From assembly GCA_964035575.1 (NCBI GenBank), contig OZ037923.1, positions 682,001 through 746,000 on the forward strand: 64,000 nucleotides of DNA, written 5' to 3'. Below the pieces are notes generated by a model. The model made no database searches. It had not been told where the DNA came from and saw only the letters and a list, made by a program, of their open reading frames with translations. How positions within the stretch are numbered: the stretch's first letter is position 1; every line of letters begins with the position of its first letter. The position numbers were made by a program, and so were the translations under genes. Below are positions 31,322-42,015 of the stretch, in pieces. This stretch comes from Rhynchopus sp. YZ270_cl-10 (taxonomy: Eukaryota; Euglenozoa; Diplonemea; Diplonemida; Diplonemidae).

Positions 31322-31810
31322 CTATTTCGTCGCCCAAAAAAAAAAGCAAATTAGAAGTAACTTCACACCCTTTTGACCAGCCAATTGACCAGCGATCTTC
31401 AAGAGGAAGGCTGGGATGCTGAAGAAGTGTTGTACTTTATCGTAGAGGGAGGGGTCTGTCATATCGAAGAGGTCGTACAGGTTTGTGCCGACGAGTTTGA
31501 GGTCGGCAACGTGCCGCATCCTGAGGTTTTGTGCAGGGGTTGTGGCAACGTTGTCCGCGTGCAGGTACCGCAGGTCATGTATCATCGCACGCTGGTCGAA
31601 CCGCGACCTCCCAGGGGTGTAGTCAGCCTCGGGTATCGTCACCCCGTCCCAGGCGCGTTTCGCATTCTGGTTGGGGTCCTCAACCATGTCTCGTATCGCA
31701 GTGCCTTTTCCCATGTACAACGCCTCAACCCATTCGCCGTTGCTGTCCCGGACAGTCCAGTGCCCCGGTGCAAAAGGGTTCAGTGACTTAATAGTGGAAA
31801 GCAACTTCAT
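31322..31810 (-). CDS. Small PLA2-like protein, copy 2, 162 aa
   Basis: Nearly identical to copy 1 over about 130 residues, with His78-Asp79 in the same motif and a Q-to-R change inside it (HDLRY). The start codon of copy 1 reads CTG here, and the frame instead begins at an ATG at 31810, adding nine residues. The C-terminus diverges after KIAG and ends in a short hydrophobic stretch. Both copies are intact, so duplication is recent or the protein is under constraint. Whether the divergent ends reflect exon boundaries is unclear. Confidence 0.6.
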   Translation of the reverse strand: MKLLSTIKSLNPFAPGHWTVRDSNGEWVEALYMGKGTAIRDMVEDPNQNAKRAWDGVTIPEADYTPGRSRFDQRAMIHDLRYLHADNVATTPAQNLRMRHVADLKLVGTNLYDLFDMTDPSLYDKVQHFFSIPAFLLKIAGQLAGQKGVKLLLICFFFWATK

Positions 31811-33265
31811 AGTGGAAAACAAAGAAGGATACGGTCTTGTTTTGTGTAGAGAGCTGAGGGGGGGTGATGTGTTGGGGGATGGAAGGGGGGGGGAAAGGGT
31901 TGAAACACAACACCACCTTTGGTATTATAACTGGGGGTGGATTCCCCAACCATGGGGGTCCTACAATCCAATTTCGTTCACATCTGAAAGGTTTTGCCTT
32001 GATGAATATGCAAACATTCTCGTTCTTCGAATACATTAGGGCCCCTTTGGTTGTTCAACCCTTGTTTGATGGATTGAATCGTGTTGCAGAGTGATGTGAG
32101 TATCGCGGTGATGTGATAACTAAGGTGAGATGGTGTGTGTTGGGATGGGAGGCAAGGGTGTTTATAAGGCCGACTCCCGACTCCCGACTCCTGGACTCCC
32201 AACCCCCGACCTCTGGTGCTGTACTGTGTACTGTGTACTGTGAGGAAATTGATTAAAAACGAGAACTTGTCCGGGATGGGAGGGGAAAGGGTTGAAATAC
32301 AACACTACCCTTGGTATTATAACTGGGGGGTGGATTTCCCAACCATGGGAGTCCTACAATCCAATTTCGCGGTTCATCTGAAAGGTTTTGACTTGATGAA
32401 TACGCAAACATTCTCATTCTTTGAATACATGAGGGCCCCTTTGGTTGTGCAACCCCTCGTTTGATGTATTGAATTGTGTTGCAGAGTGATGTGAGTATCG
32501 CGGTGATGTGATTAAAATAAAGAGTAGATTTGCTTTTTTTTCTTCTGAAGGTTTCCTTTGAGAACAATTTTCGATATTGTATAGAAATAAACAAAAGAAC
32601 TCTCTCTCTCTGCACCTTACAGAAAACACAACAAAAACATCGGGTAAAAAAAAAAAACCCCCCCTGAGAGTTTTTGAAATCCCAAAAAAATCGATCGTAG
32701 TTTTTTTTTACCCAACCGGTGTTTTGTTGTGGATACTGCATGCGGCACGCATAGATTAAAGGAAGGATTATTTTTTCGCTTTGTTTCTGTTTTGTCAGAA
32801 ACAAAAGAAGAAAAAAAAAAACCTCGAACTGCGTACCAGCATCATGATACAGTTTTTTCAGTGGAAAAGAAAATGTTTGGTAAAATGAAAGAAATCAAAA
32901 GAAAAAGATATTTGAATATCAGGGCTTCTTTTTTCTACCGTACGGAGGGAGGGGGAGCTGACTCCGGAAACCTGGAAGTTTATTTTTTTTTCCAATTTTT
33001 TTCGAAGAAATTTTTTGCACTCCCCCCCGCCCCTCCGGGAGCAAAGCGATCTGACATAGTGGAAAAAAAAAAGAAAAACAAAACAAAAAAAAAAGAGAAT
33101 AAAAAACAGTTGTCACAGCCTGCGTTCTTACCGTGTCTTTCACGACCTCACACTTTTTTCACCTAAACCCATCCCCCAATACAAAACTCTCAAAAAATAA
33201 CCTGGCCCGCTTTTTTAAAAACAGTGTTTTACCTTTCGGTTCGAATCTAAGAATCTGCACTAAAA

Positions 33266-34677
33266 ACATAGGTTTCGAACGCGCGTTCGAAAATCGAAAA
33301 CGCGCAAATCCAAAATCGGAAAACGCGCACATGAAAAAAAAAAAAAAAACGCGCAAAAAAAAAAAAAAAACGCGCGTTCGAAAACAGAGCTCGCGCTAAA
33401 GTCCATCCCTCATCCCGGGATTTTTGGGGGTTTTGGTAGGAACGTTTTTTTTTTGCAGTACAGGGATTTCATTAAGAAACCAGAAGTTCTAATATTGTTG
33501 AGTAAGACCACCACATAGTGGACTTGCATATACATGTGACCCCGCCGTGGAACGCAATTGGCTCGGAAAGTCAAAAGAAAGAGGAGAAAAAAAAAAAAAA
33601 GTTGGTTACCGTGCGCCTGCGGCGCTGCCTGTTCCCTTCCAGTTTCTACAGGCAAACACTTGCCCCCTTTACCTTACACTGACGGGTTTTGACCAAAACC
33701 AAGAACTTGTCCATTTCGGCAAATTGACCCCACCACAGAACGGACGGATTCCGGAAATGCAAATGCCGGTGTTTTCGCGCATTTTCATGTTTCAAGACGT
33801 CAGGATCAGGGAGAGAAAATCTGGTTGTGGGATTTACCTTGGCCCTCTTTACCCACATGGATTTTGACCAAAACCAAAAAATTGGCCATTTCGGCAAAGT
33901 GACCCCACCACAGCGCGGACGGATTCCGGAAATTCCAATCGCGGTATGTTTTGGGGCTGAAAACCCACTGATTTTCAGGAGAAAAATTGCTTCCAAATCT
34001 CGGAATTTTCCGAATTTTCCTGAAAATGACCCTTGTTTACGAGTATGGGTTCATATTTTGCGAAAATTTAAGTCACTAAAATTTTGTCCATTTTTCCGTA
34101 TATACCCCACCACAAGCCGGGATTGGCCCGGAAATGCCACAAAACGGGGTTTCCGGGCCTCCCCAGCTAACCTTTTCAAGGAACGTTTTTCCGTACCCGA
34201 AATCCATTTTTTCCCCATTTTTTCCCATAATTAGCGCGACCACTGTTCGAAAAGCTGGACGCGCGTAAAAAAAAAAAGGGCGGTTTTTTTTTTTTTTTCA
34301 AACGCGCGTTCGAAAAAGTGGTTTTTTCGAACGCGCGTTTGAAAAACTGGACGCGCGTTCGAAAAAACCACTTTTCGAACGCGCGTTCGAAAAACCTCCC
34401 CACGTAAACATGAGGCTTCCACTTTTTCGAACGCCCGTTTTTTTTTTCCGTTTTTCAAACGCGCGTTTTTTTTCTCGTTTTTTCCGAACGCGCGTTTTTT
34501 TTTCGTTTTTCAAACGCGCGTTTTTTTTTCGTTTTTTCCGAACGCGCGTTTTTTTTTCGCTTTTCCCGAACGCGCGTTTTTTTTCTCGTTTTTTCCGAAC
34601 GCGCGTTTTTTTTTTCGTTTTTCAAACGCGCACTCGAAAACGCCCTAAAAACGCGAACGCGCGTTCGAAACCTATGT
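33266..34677. mobile_element. ~1.4-kb element bounded by ACATAGGTTTCGAACGCGCG
   Basis: The 24-bp ends (33,266-33,289 and 34,654-34,677) are inverted copies, themselves containing the palindrome CGAACGCGCGTTCG. The inner flanks are arrays of AACGCGCGTT separated by T or A runs (33,270-33,385 and 34,290-34,660). The centre has two copies of the TTCGGCAAATTGACCCCACC / GACGGATTCCGGAAATGC repeat. No coding region is seen. Confidence 0.65.
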
Positions 34678-34974
34678 AAAAAGAGGGGCAAAATAAAACA
34701 GGGGAGCAATAACTCCACTCTGCTGATGAGAGGGTGGTTGTGCGAGAGAGAATAAGACGGGAAGATGCATTCATTTTGCACTGTGACACTTTTTTCTTTT
34801 CTTTTCTTTGAACCCGCACATAGCAAAAAGAAAGGGCAGGTCAAAAAAAATTCCTCAAAACAAGGCTTCGCAGTTACGCGAGGTGTGCTTCTGTTTTGAG
34901 TCTGACCCGAAAAGGGAAAAAAAAAAGCAACTACGATAGGGAGATCCTGTTGCAGTGGTGACTGTGTTGTAATG

Positions 34975-35098
34975 GTAGTGGTGGGCTGTATACTGATAAT
35001 TGCTCCATCATAAATAACATAACACACCAATACAGGCTGTATTGTGCTGTGTATTATGTATTATGATGGGAAATTATCACAATACAGCCCACCACTAT
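34975..35098. mobile_element. MITE, TAGTGGTGGGCTGTAT ends
   Basis: A ~124-bp imperfect palindrome. Both arms carry AGTGGTGGGCTGTATnnTGA, TAATT, CCATCATAA and ATAACACA-like blocks in mirror order. Single copy in the window. Confidence 0.6.
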
Positions 35099-36187
35099 GT
35101 TGCACCACCATGGGGGAAAAGGGGAATTGTTTTGATAAAATAGAACTTTAATTCTATTTCACGATATGGGGAGAAGGAGGGGGAGGGAGACTGGAGAAAT
35201 ATTTTTTTTTCATTGTATCGACCCTTACCTTTACACCTACGGTATAAAGATTTGTACTCAACCAATCGGGAGAATTTTTTTTTCTTCTTTTTTGAAAATT
35301 TGATATCAGTGTAGACACCCGAGGGATGCGCTCCACATATTTTTTATTTTACCGTTGTCCTCTCTAAGACTTTTGTCTTTTAAATTTTGTTTTATTTCAT
35401 GAGGACCCCCCCTCTGATGAACTGTTTGGGACCCCACTCTGCTTAGACGGTTGTGGTTAGCGCTGTCATTCGTCTGTAGCATAAGAAGGAAGAGAGACTT
35501 CGGTAAAAGAAGAAAAAACCAAAAAAAAAAACCAATAAACGATAACAATGATACGAGACCACAGCATACAAAGAACGCCTGATGATTTTTTTCCAACCAG
35601 AACCTCTCAGCCCCCCATTATTCCAGTGGGGGAAAAAAAAATTCAGACGTCAAAATAAAAAAAAATTGCAGTGCTTCAGTTGGCAATATCGTTTGCATCA
35701 TAATACCGTACTCTGATGAGATTTGGTTTGTTTGGTAACGTTTTTATGGGATGAGCCAGAAAAATAAGGTAAAAAAGAGGTAAAAAAAAAAAACACACAA
35801 ATCAAAAAAAAAAAAAAAACCCCCCAACCCACAGGATACAGCACAAACGCAGTAGCGTAACATAAAGACGGTATTGTAATATATGCGTTCGTCTGTAGCA
35901 TCAGGCTGTATCGCTGAAAGAAGGGAAGGGGAGGGTGTGCAAGCAAGAAGAAATAAAAGCCTGGACAATAGGGAAATGGGATAAACAAAAGAACACATCG
36001 GGGGGGGAGAGGGAGGCAGATTAACGCCTCATCCCATAGTGGCACAGCTACGTGCTATGAGCCCTTCTGTGGGTATGGTTACCCCTTCACCTGAGCCATG
36101 GCTTGTCTTGTTGCATTCAGGTAAAAAATAAATGAAAAAAGATAAAGCAAATCAGTGAAAGCTGTGTGTCGGGAAAAAACCGATAGC

Positions 36188-37597
36188 CTACAGACAGGGC
36201 AGGCAGACGCGAGGAGGTGCAGGGCCTCTGTTCACGCACACAGGCAGGTCGCAGGCATTGTTCGAGAACGATACGTCGCGCACCCACGCCTGGTAGCGGG
36301 TGTGTCTGGTGGGGATGTAGAAACGCCAGAACTGCGACACAGCGCCGTCAAAGATGATGGACTGCTTCTCCTGTGACCCAGAGAGACCAACACCAGACGC
36401 AACGGTGGTCCATCCGTCCGTGCCTGTCGCACTCACCTGCAGCTCCCAGTTCTTCACGTCGTGTGTCACGTCGCCGTACGAGTAGAACGAGAACCCGGAC
36501 ACACGGTGTGGTGCGCCAAAGTCGAAGGAAGCCCAGTTCGGCACGTCCCATCCGTCTTTGTGTCCTGCGTTCCAGTAGTTCTCCACGCTTCCGTCAATCA
36601 CGTTTGCGCGGGGGCCCCACCAGTGCTCGGAGTTCACATCAAGAAGGGCAGGGCGGAGAGCGTTCGAGTGGAAAGCGACCTCACGCACCCAAGCCTGGTA
36701 GCGGGTGTGTCTCGTGGGGATGTTGAAACGCCAGAACTGCGACACAGCACCGTCAAAGGTGGTGGTCTGCTCAGCATCAGACCCAGAGACACCAACACCA
36801 GACGCAACTGTGGTCCATCCGTCCGTTCCAGTTGCGCTCACCTGCAGCTCCCAGTTCTTCACGTCGTGTGTCACGTCTCCGTACGAGTGGAACGAGAAGC
36901 TTGTGACGAGTGTTGCCACCTCAAACTTGAAGGTAGCCCAGTTCACAACATCCCATCCGTCTTTGTGTCCTGCGTTCCAGTAGTTGTCCACCTCTCCGTC
37001 AATCACGTTTGCACGTGGTCCCCACCAGTGCTCAGCGTTCACAGCCAGAAGGGTGGGTGTCACCTGGGTGTTGTGATGCATGCACTGTCCGTTCGAAACA
37101 TCCCAAACAGACGCGTGCTCAAGCCCCTCCGACAGCTCCAACTCCAGGAACGACCCACTCGTGAGAACCTTCGTCCAGAACACAGTGTCCTTCTTGTCCC
37201 CACCTGAAGTTGCGACGTAGCGTGCAGCACACGACCCACCGGTGAACCCGTTCGCACCAAACAGCGGCGGAAGTCCTCCGTTCGTGCTGACACCACACGG
37301 CGGGCAGAAGTAGTACACAAAGGTGAAGTGGCACGGACGGTCGTCTGCCGTCGCAGGGCAGTCAAGGCGCAGCGTGTTGCCTGCCGTCGTGTGTCCCACA
37401 AGCGTGTGCACGTTCGCACCTGCCAGCCAGTCGGGCACGTTCACCCACGCCTGTCCCGTCGACACGTGGCTCTCTCCTGCCGTCACAGTTGTGATCTCGG
37501 GTGTGGCACCTGTGCCCGCCACCCACGACACCGTGCCCTTGTGGCCTGCAGCAGTGCAGAGCCCCGCAAGCGAGAGGGTTATGATGCTGCGCAGCAT
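36188..37597 (-). CDS. Secreted protein with two F5/8 type C (discoidin-like) domains, 469 aa
   Basis: ATG at 37597 begins a signal peptide (MLRSIITLSLAGLCTAAG). The N-terminal ~160 residues are Cys-containing and unassigned (CPATADDRPCHFTFVYYFCPPC). Two highly similar ~125-residue domains follow, each with LDVNSEHWWGPRANVIDG (first copy LAVNAEHWWG...), YWNAGHKDGWDV, VKNWELQVSATGTDGWTTVA and TRHTRYQAWVR. These fit the F5/8-C fold, which binds sugars or lipids at cell surfaces. A short Cys-rich end (CDLPVCVNRG...CLPCL) closes the protein. No membrane helix is seen, so it is probably secreted. The ~38-bp GGTGTGTCT-containing blocks are near-identical at DNA level, pointing to recent internal duplication or conversion. 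Acceptor-like ACACCCAG is at 37,633. Confidence 0.85.
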   Translation of the reverse strand: MLRSIITLSLAGLCTAAGHKGTVSWVAGTGATPEITTVTAGESHVSTGQAWVNVPDWLAGANVHTLVGHTTAGNTLRLDCPATADDRPCHFTFVYYFCPPCGVSTNGGLPPLFGANGFTGGSCAARYVATSGGDKKDTVFWTKVLTSGSFLELELSEGLEHASVWDVSNGQCMHHNTQVTPTLLAVNAEHWWGPRANVIDGEVDNYWNAGHKDGWDVVNWATFKFEVATLVTSFSFHSYGDVTHDVKNWELQVSATGTDGWTTVASGVGVSGSDAEQTTTFDGAVSQFWRFNIPTRHTRYQAWVREVAFHSNALRPALLDVNSEHWWGPRANVIDGSVENYWNAGHKDGWDVPNWASFDFGAPHRVSGFSFYSYGDVTHDVKNWELQVSATGTDGWTTVASGVGLSGSQEKQSIIFDGAVSQFWRFYIPTRHTRYQAWVRDVSFSNNACDLPVCVNRGPAPPRVCLPCL

Positions 37598-38101
37598 GTT
37601 TGTTTCACAGACTTGGTTGTGTTTGGTATGACCTGGGTGTGTGTGGTCGCAGTGTGAGTGGGGAGACAGGCGCACAAAAAAAAAAAAAAAACCCCCCCCA
37701 CCGATTACTCACTCTTGGAAGTCAGACTTCTCTTTTACACCACTCACCTCTATACCACCCCTTTGGAAGCTAGCGGGTGTGTTCCTCGGGCCCCCCCTGA
37801 GCCCCTCTCCCCCTCCCAGTGGACCCTTCACCCACAGCCATCTATATTTGCATTTTTTTAAAGTGTTCATGTGTTAGAAAGGAACCATGCAAGCCCCCCC
37901 GCTCTCTCTCACTCGTCCTCATCATTCTATGTTACTACACGCCACACCACACACGCTCCATCCCACCGCAGCACACACCACCACTCATGCTTTATGACCA
38001 CAACACCGTAGAGGGAACGCAGAAATGCCTGAACCATAACCTGTGTTGTCTCTCTCATTGCTAAGATGATCTATGTGTATGACGTCACGGCAAGCTCCAT
38101 C
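37598..38101. other. Intergenic, no gene seen
   Basis: About 500 bp holding the 5' pyrimidine tract of the discoidin-like gene (poly-T then C-rich on the minus strand) and the short 3' flank of Sec3. No repeat family member was recognised. Confidence 0.5.
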
Positions 38102-41100
38102 TTACCCCCTCGGAGTCGGCGGCAGGCCTCTAGCAAAGGATGACTGTGGTCCCGGAGGCAAGAACTCCAAGCCCCTCGCCTGCACAGGGGGGCTGCACGC
38201 TGCGAGCACCTCCTTGAGCTGCTTGCTGGTGCAGTCGACCTGCAGGCCTTGGTAGCAGCTTTGCAGCTGCCCCTCGAGCATGACCCACCTGCTGACAACA
38301 TGGTGCTTCAACGCCTCTAGGGTGACGGGGTAGAGCGAGCGCAGGAAGGAGTCCATCTTGCGGGTACTGGAGTGCTCAAAGAAGTGTTTGTGGAGGCGTT
38401 TGAAGACCGTATCGATGTGCGCCTTGACGTGCTTCATTTTTGTGCTTGAAAGGACGGATTGCGCGTTTTGGCGTGAAAACCGTTGTTGTAAGGGAACTTC
38501 TGCAACACTTCTGCTCCGAAGACAGACCTGCACGCCTTCGACAAATTCGAAGAGGGATTTGAAGGAATCCTGCAGAAGTGCTTCTTGGATGTATGCCTGG
38601 CAACGTTCGTCACGCACGGTGACCCAGGAGTCGAACTCACTGAGTTGCCCTGCGAGAAGCTTTTTGACAAGAAAGTTGTTCCCATTGCGGACGTCACGTA
38701 GATAGTCGAGATGGTAGGCTGCGTTCTTATAGTAGAAGAAGTCGCCGTACTTCTTGTCTTTGGTCACCATTTTGACGAGGTTTTCACGCATCAGTTTGTA
38801 CAACTCGCTGATTATGTCTTGAATCTTTGAATAGCTTGCTTCACGTGGTAATGGCCGGCACATCTCTTCCAGCCGTTTGATGAACACCGGGAACCTTACA
38901 TATGCAGGCAGGATGACACAGTGTTTGATATCGCAGGAAAACTTCTGTATGGCTGCCTGCTGTTTGCACTGCCAGACCAGCGTCTGTGTGGCAACCTCTT
39001 GCTGCGTGTGTTTGAGAAAATCGTTAATAAAGGTTGACCTAGTTTCCATCGCTTCCTGAAGCTGCGCAACCACAATAGAGACCGGGAGCAACGCCAGCAT
39101 GTCGCACTTCGAATGCATGTACGCAACAGTCCTCGAGAGCTCCGAGACGATGATGTGCAGAGACGTGGTGCTCCCAAAGTTCTTTTCATCGCAGAAAAGC
39201 TCATCCAGAATGCGGACCAGGTCGTCATCACTTCCTGGCGTCGCGTTTAGACCAAACAAACTGTGCAAAAACTCCTGCTCCCCAAGCATCACCTCCACAG
39301 ACATCACTACCGACGCAATCAATGCAGAATGTGGACACAGTTTTTCCTTCTCCCCTGACGCTGTTTTATGGGTATGCGTCACAGACACTGCGTCGTCAGA
39401 GTGTTGATAGGAAGACCGGGAGCGGGGGTCCGACCCGCGCGACCCGCTTCCAACGGAGGTGCGGTCTAAGGGAGAGAAGCCTGACTCAGATCCAAATGCG
39501 TTTCGTTCACTATAGACCACTACACCAAGCTGTTCTAGGCGGCTGGGTGCGCCTTCGCAATCATCCGACCCATTGCTTGACTTTCCAACAGAAAGGACGG
39601 TCCCACTATCAGATCCTCCGTACCGTGTGGACCCCGCCTGCGACGTTCCAAGCTGCACATCCAACAACTCGAGCCCCTTAATATCCTTCAAGTCCTGCCC
39701 AATATAAAACGTCGGCTTGTGTTTCTTCTTCTGCAGCTGCGACTTCAGCTCCTTATAGTAGTTGGCGATCTCCTGCCGGTATGGTGTCTTCATGGATTGG
39801 GTGTACACCCGGCACAGCTCGACCACCTTGCGCATGCCGAGGCGCTGTACAAAAGGCATCATCCCAGAGAGTTCGATCCACTTAGCATGCGAAGTGGCGT
39901 GTGTCTTCCATGTAAGCTGGCCCTTCTTTCTGGCAGAGGACGCCTTCAAGCGAGACCCTGTGAAGAGATAATATAGCAAGATGGTAGTGAGAGTGTAACA
40001 TTATTATTATTGAGTTGTGGATGGATTGGTGCAGTGTTTTGAAAATCAGATGTATGTGGTGATATACAGGGAGCGGGGTTTCACGACTTTTCACACCCAC
40101 ATAAATCAAGCAAAGTGTGGAAAGTTGTGACACCCCGCCCCCCGTTTTGCACCAGTATGGACACATTTTACCTTCGGGGGATTATGTGAGCGTTGGGCTT
40201 GGATAGACTCAGTAATGCCTTCTAGCAAATTCCAAAAATAAAAACGAAAAAAATGACAAAATGACAAAAGACGTACCTGAATGCTTAAAGGACTGTTCAA
40301 GGTAGACAACCAGGCGTTCTGCAGCTCGGGCACGTGCCTCATCGATGCTCTTCTTAGCGTCATGGAGGGCTCGGATGTCGTAGTCTTTGTCTAATTGCTC
40401 TGCTGCAAACTCATCAAAGAACTCGAGGGCAGTGTGCAGGCTGGCACGCTCACCCACTTCAAAGGAGGCATTGTCCAGCATGGTCACATGCCCCGCAACG
40501 TCTGCGATGCGGTCGTTCACGTAGTTCAGCTCCCTGATCAACGCGTTGTAGTTCTTCTTCCGCTGCTCCCGCACCGCCCGCTCCCGCTCCACAGTATCGA
40601 TTTTGTCCGACCTCTTCCCCACCTTATTCGTCACATCCATCAACCTCAACTGCACATTCGACAGCTCCAACGCCATTGTCTCAAACGAGTCGACAATCTC
40701 AGACCACTTCTTCTCTGAGTCTAGAATCGCAGATTCATTTGCAGCCTGAAGGTCTTTTGACATATGCCCGATTCTTTCACGTAATAACCGAGCATCGTGG
40801 GTGGTTTTTATTAATGGAGATGCAGCGCCTGAAAAATGTGGTCCATCTTGCGCACGAACCGGAGACGCTGCAGACGCAATCTCATATTTGTCCATGATAA
40901 CCCGCAACGCAGCGTCGTCATCTTTGGAGAGCAGCGATGCTGCCTCCTCTACTGCTTCGCTTGCACGACGTTCACTATCGTGCCTCTGCGGTGAAGGGTC
41001 TACCGAGGCTATACGAATCCCGGTCCCCATGGTCCCTCTTCTCCCCTTAAAGTTTTTTTCGCACATTGCAATGAATAGGTCCCTTTCCGCTTCTGTAGGC

Positions 41101-41456
41101 ATCGTTAACGCGAAGTGCTCATCAGAGCTGGGACGGACGTCAATTTGCGTCCCACTTCTGGTCGAACTTCGGAGGATCCCACTGAAGTATTGGTATCGTC
41201 CTTTGAGGGCGGCTGCTTCCTTGCCGTGGGAGTGGGCAGGCTTGATGATCGCGAGATGGCATTGTGAATCGCTGTCGAGGTGTGTGACGGCGATGATGCG
41301 GACCTTGAGGGTAGTAGAGGATCCGGTGCGTTTCACCTTCTGTGTCGCGTATGTGGCAATGTAGAGTTTTCGTTTGCATAGGCGGAGCACGTCTGCTGCA
41401 AGTTCCTTAAACTCATTACTCTGTGGATCAAACAATTTCTGATTATTATCAGACAT
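38102..41456 (-). CDS. SEC3: Exocyst complex subunit Sec3, two exons, 1011 aa
   Basis: Exons are 40277-41456 and 38102-39957. The donor is GTACGT and the acceptor CTCTTCACAG; the phase-1 join gives a continuous frame. Residues ~10-135 fit the Sec3 PH-like PIP2/Rho-binding domain (RKLYIATYATQKVKRTG, with many basic residues). Residues 200-330 are helical/coiled-coil (NVQLRLMDVTNKVG). The remainder matches the exocyst rod-like Sec3 C-terminal region (YGDFFYYKNAAYHLDYLRDV). Sec3 marks sites of vesicle tethering at the plasma membrane. A Ser-rich low-complexity insert lies near 500-580. The start follows a long pyrimidine tract with no AG close to it. A hairpin element sits in the 319-bp intron. 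Confidence 0.85.
40073..40138. mobile_element. Hairpin element in the Sec3 intron
   Basis: Arms GCGGGGTTTCACGACTTTTC and the inverse TGTGGAAAGTTGTGACACCC pair with a few mismatches around a ~14-nt centre. Only one copy is seen here, so it may be a MITE or simply an intron hairpin. Confidence 0.45.
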
Positions 41457-42015
41457 TTAAAAGAGAAAAAAAGAAAAAAGGTGAATTTCCCAAAGATTGG
41501 AAAAGAAGAGAAAGAGGGAGAGAGAGAGGAGGAGAAAAAGGTTTTGTTGGAGATGAACCTAACTAAGCCTCTTATGTTGTGATTAGTGTACCTTTTTTTT
41601 ATTGGGGGAATATGCCTCTGTGTTCCCAATATAAAGAAAAACAAAAAACCACTCCCTAAAAAGCTAGTGTAAAAAAATAGGGAGGGGAAGGTGGGGTGTG
41701 GCGGTAGTTCTGTGAGAAGTAAAGCCCCCTGGAAGAAGGATGAAGGGTTGTTTGGGTGGCGAGAGTGGATGTGGGGAGGGAGATTGAATGAAAGTTGTTG
41801 TTTTTTTTTTTTTTTTTTTGCTTTGTGCTCTTTTTTTAAGTGGGGAGGGGAGTATTATCTCTGTATGTCGGTATAGATACACATCATCCTCACGCCTTAT
41901 GTTTTGTTGTTGTTTTTTTGTTGTATCGACTATCATCCACCAGAGAGGCAGAATTTGTGTTGACTTCTCCACCACCCCACAACAGTTGACCCCGTATATT
42001 TTCTTCGTCAACAGG
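41457..42015. other. Intergenic with one hairpin repeat
   Basis: No gene is seen. A GATGAACCTAACTAAGCCTC repeat copy is at 41,547-41,592. The Sec3 5' pyrimidine tract occupies 41,460-41,540, and a 20-bp poly-T run is near 41,800. Confidence 0.5.

Larger units (their letters stand above)
29640..32513. repeat. Tandem duplication: two and a half units around the PLA2-like genes
   Basis: The order on the plus strand is A1 (29,640-29,835), gene 1, B1 (30,590-30,800), A2 (30,803-31,003), gene 2, B2 (31,885-32,118), B3 (32,275-32,513). A blocks share GTGGATTTACAAGAACAATA and TGGTCTGAACGGTGGAATGA. B blocks, the 5' flanks of the genes, share CTTTGGTATTATAACTGGGG and GAATATGCAAACATTCTCGT. The third unit keeps only the flank. 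Copy 2 has an extra ~350 bp at 31,010-31,370, including a minus-strand GAGGATGCGCTCCA repeat. Confidence 0.85.
32514..36187. other. Gene-free interval with inverted-repeat elements
   Basis: No gene was recognised. It contains the 1.4-kb element at 33,266-34,677, a MITE at 34,975-35,098, a CCCGAGGGATGCGCTCCA repeat at 35,295-35,337, and a short repeat ATTCGTCTGTAGCAT... seen at 35,470 and again near 35,885. Long A/T runs fill the rest. Confidence 0.55.
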
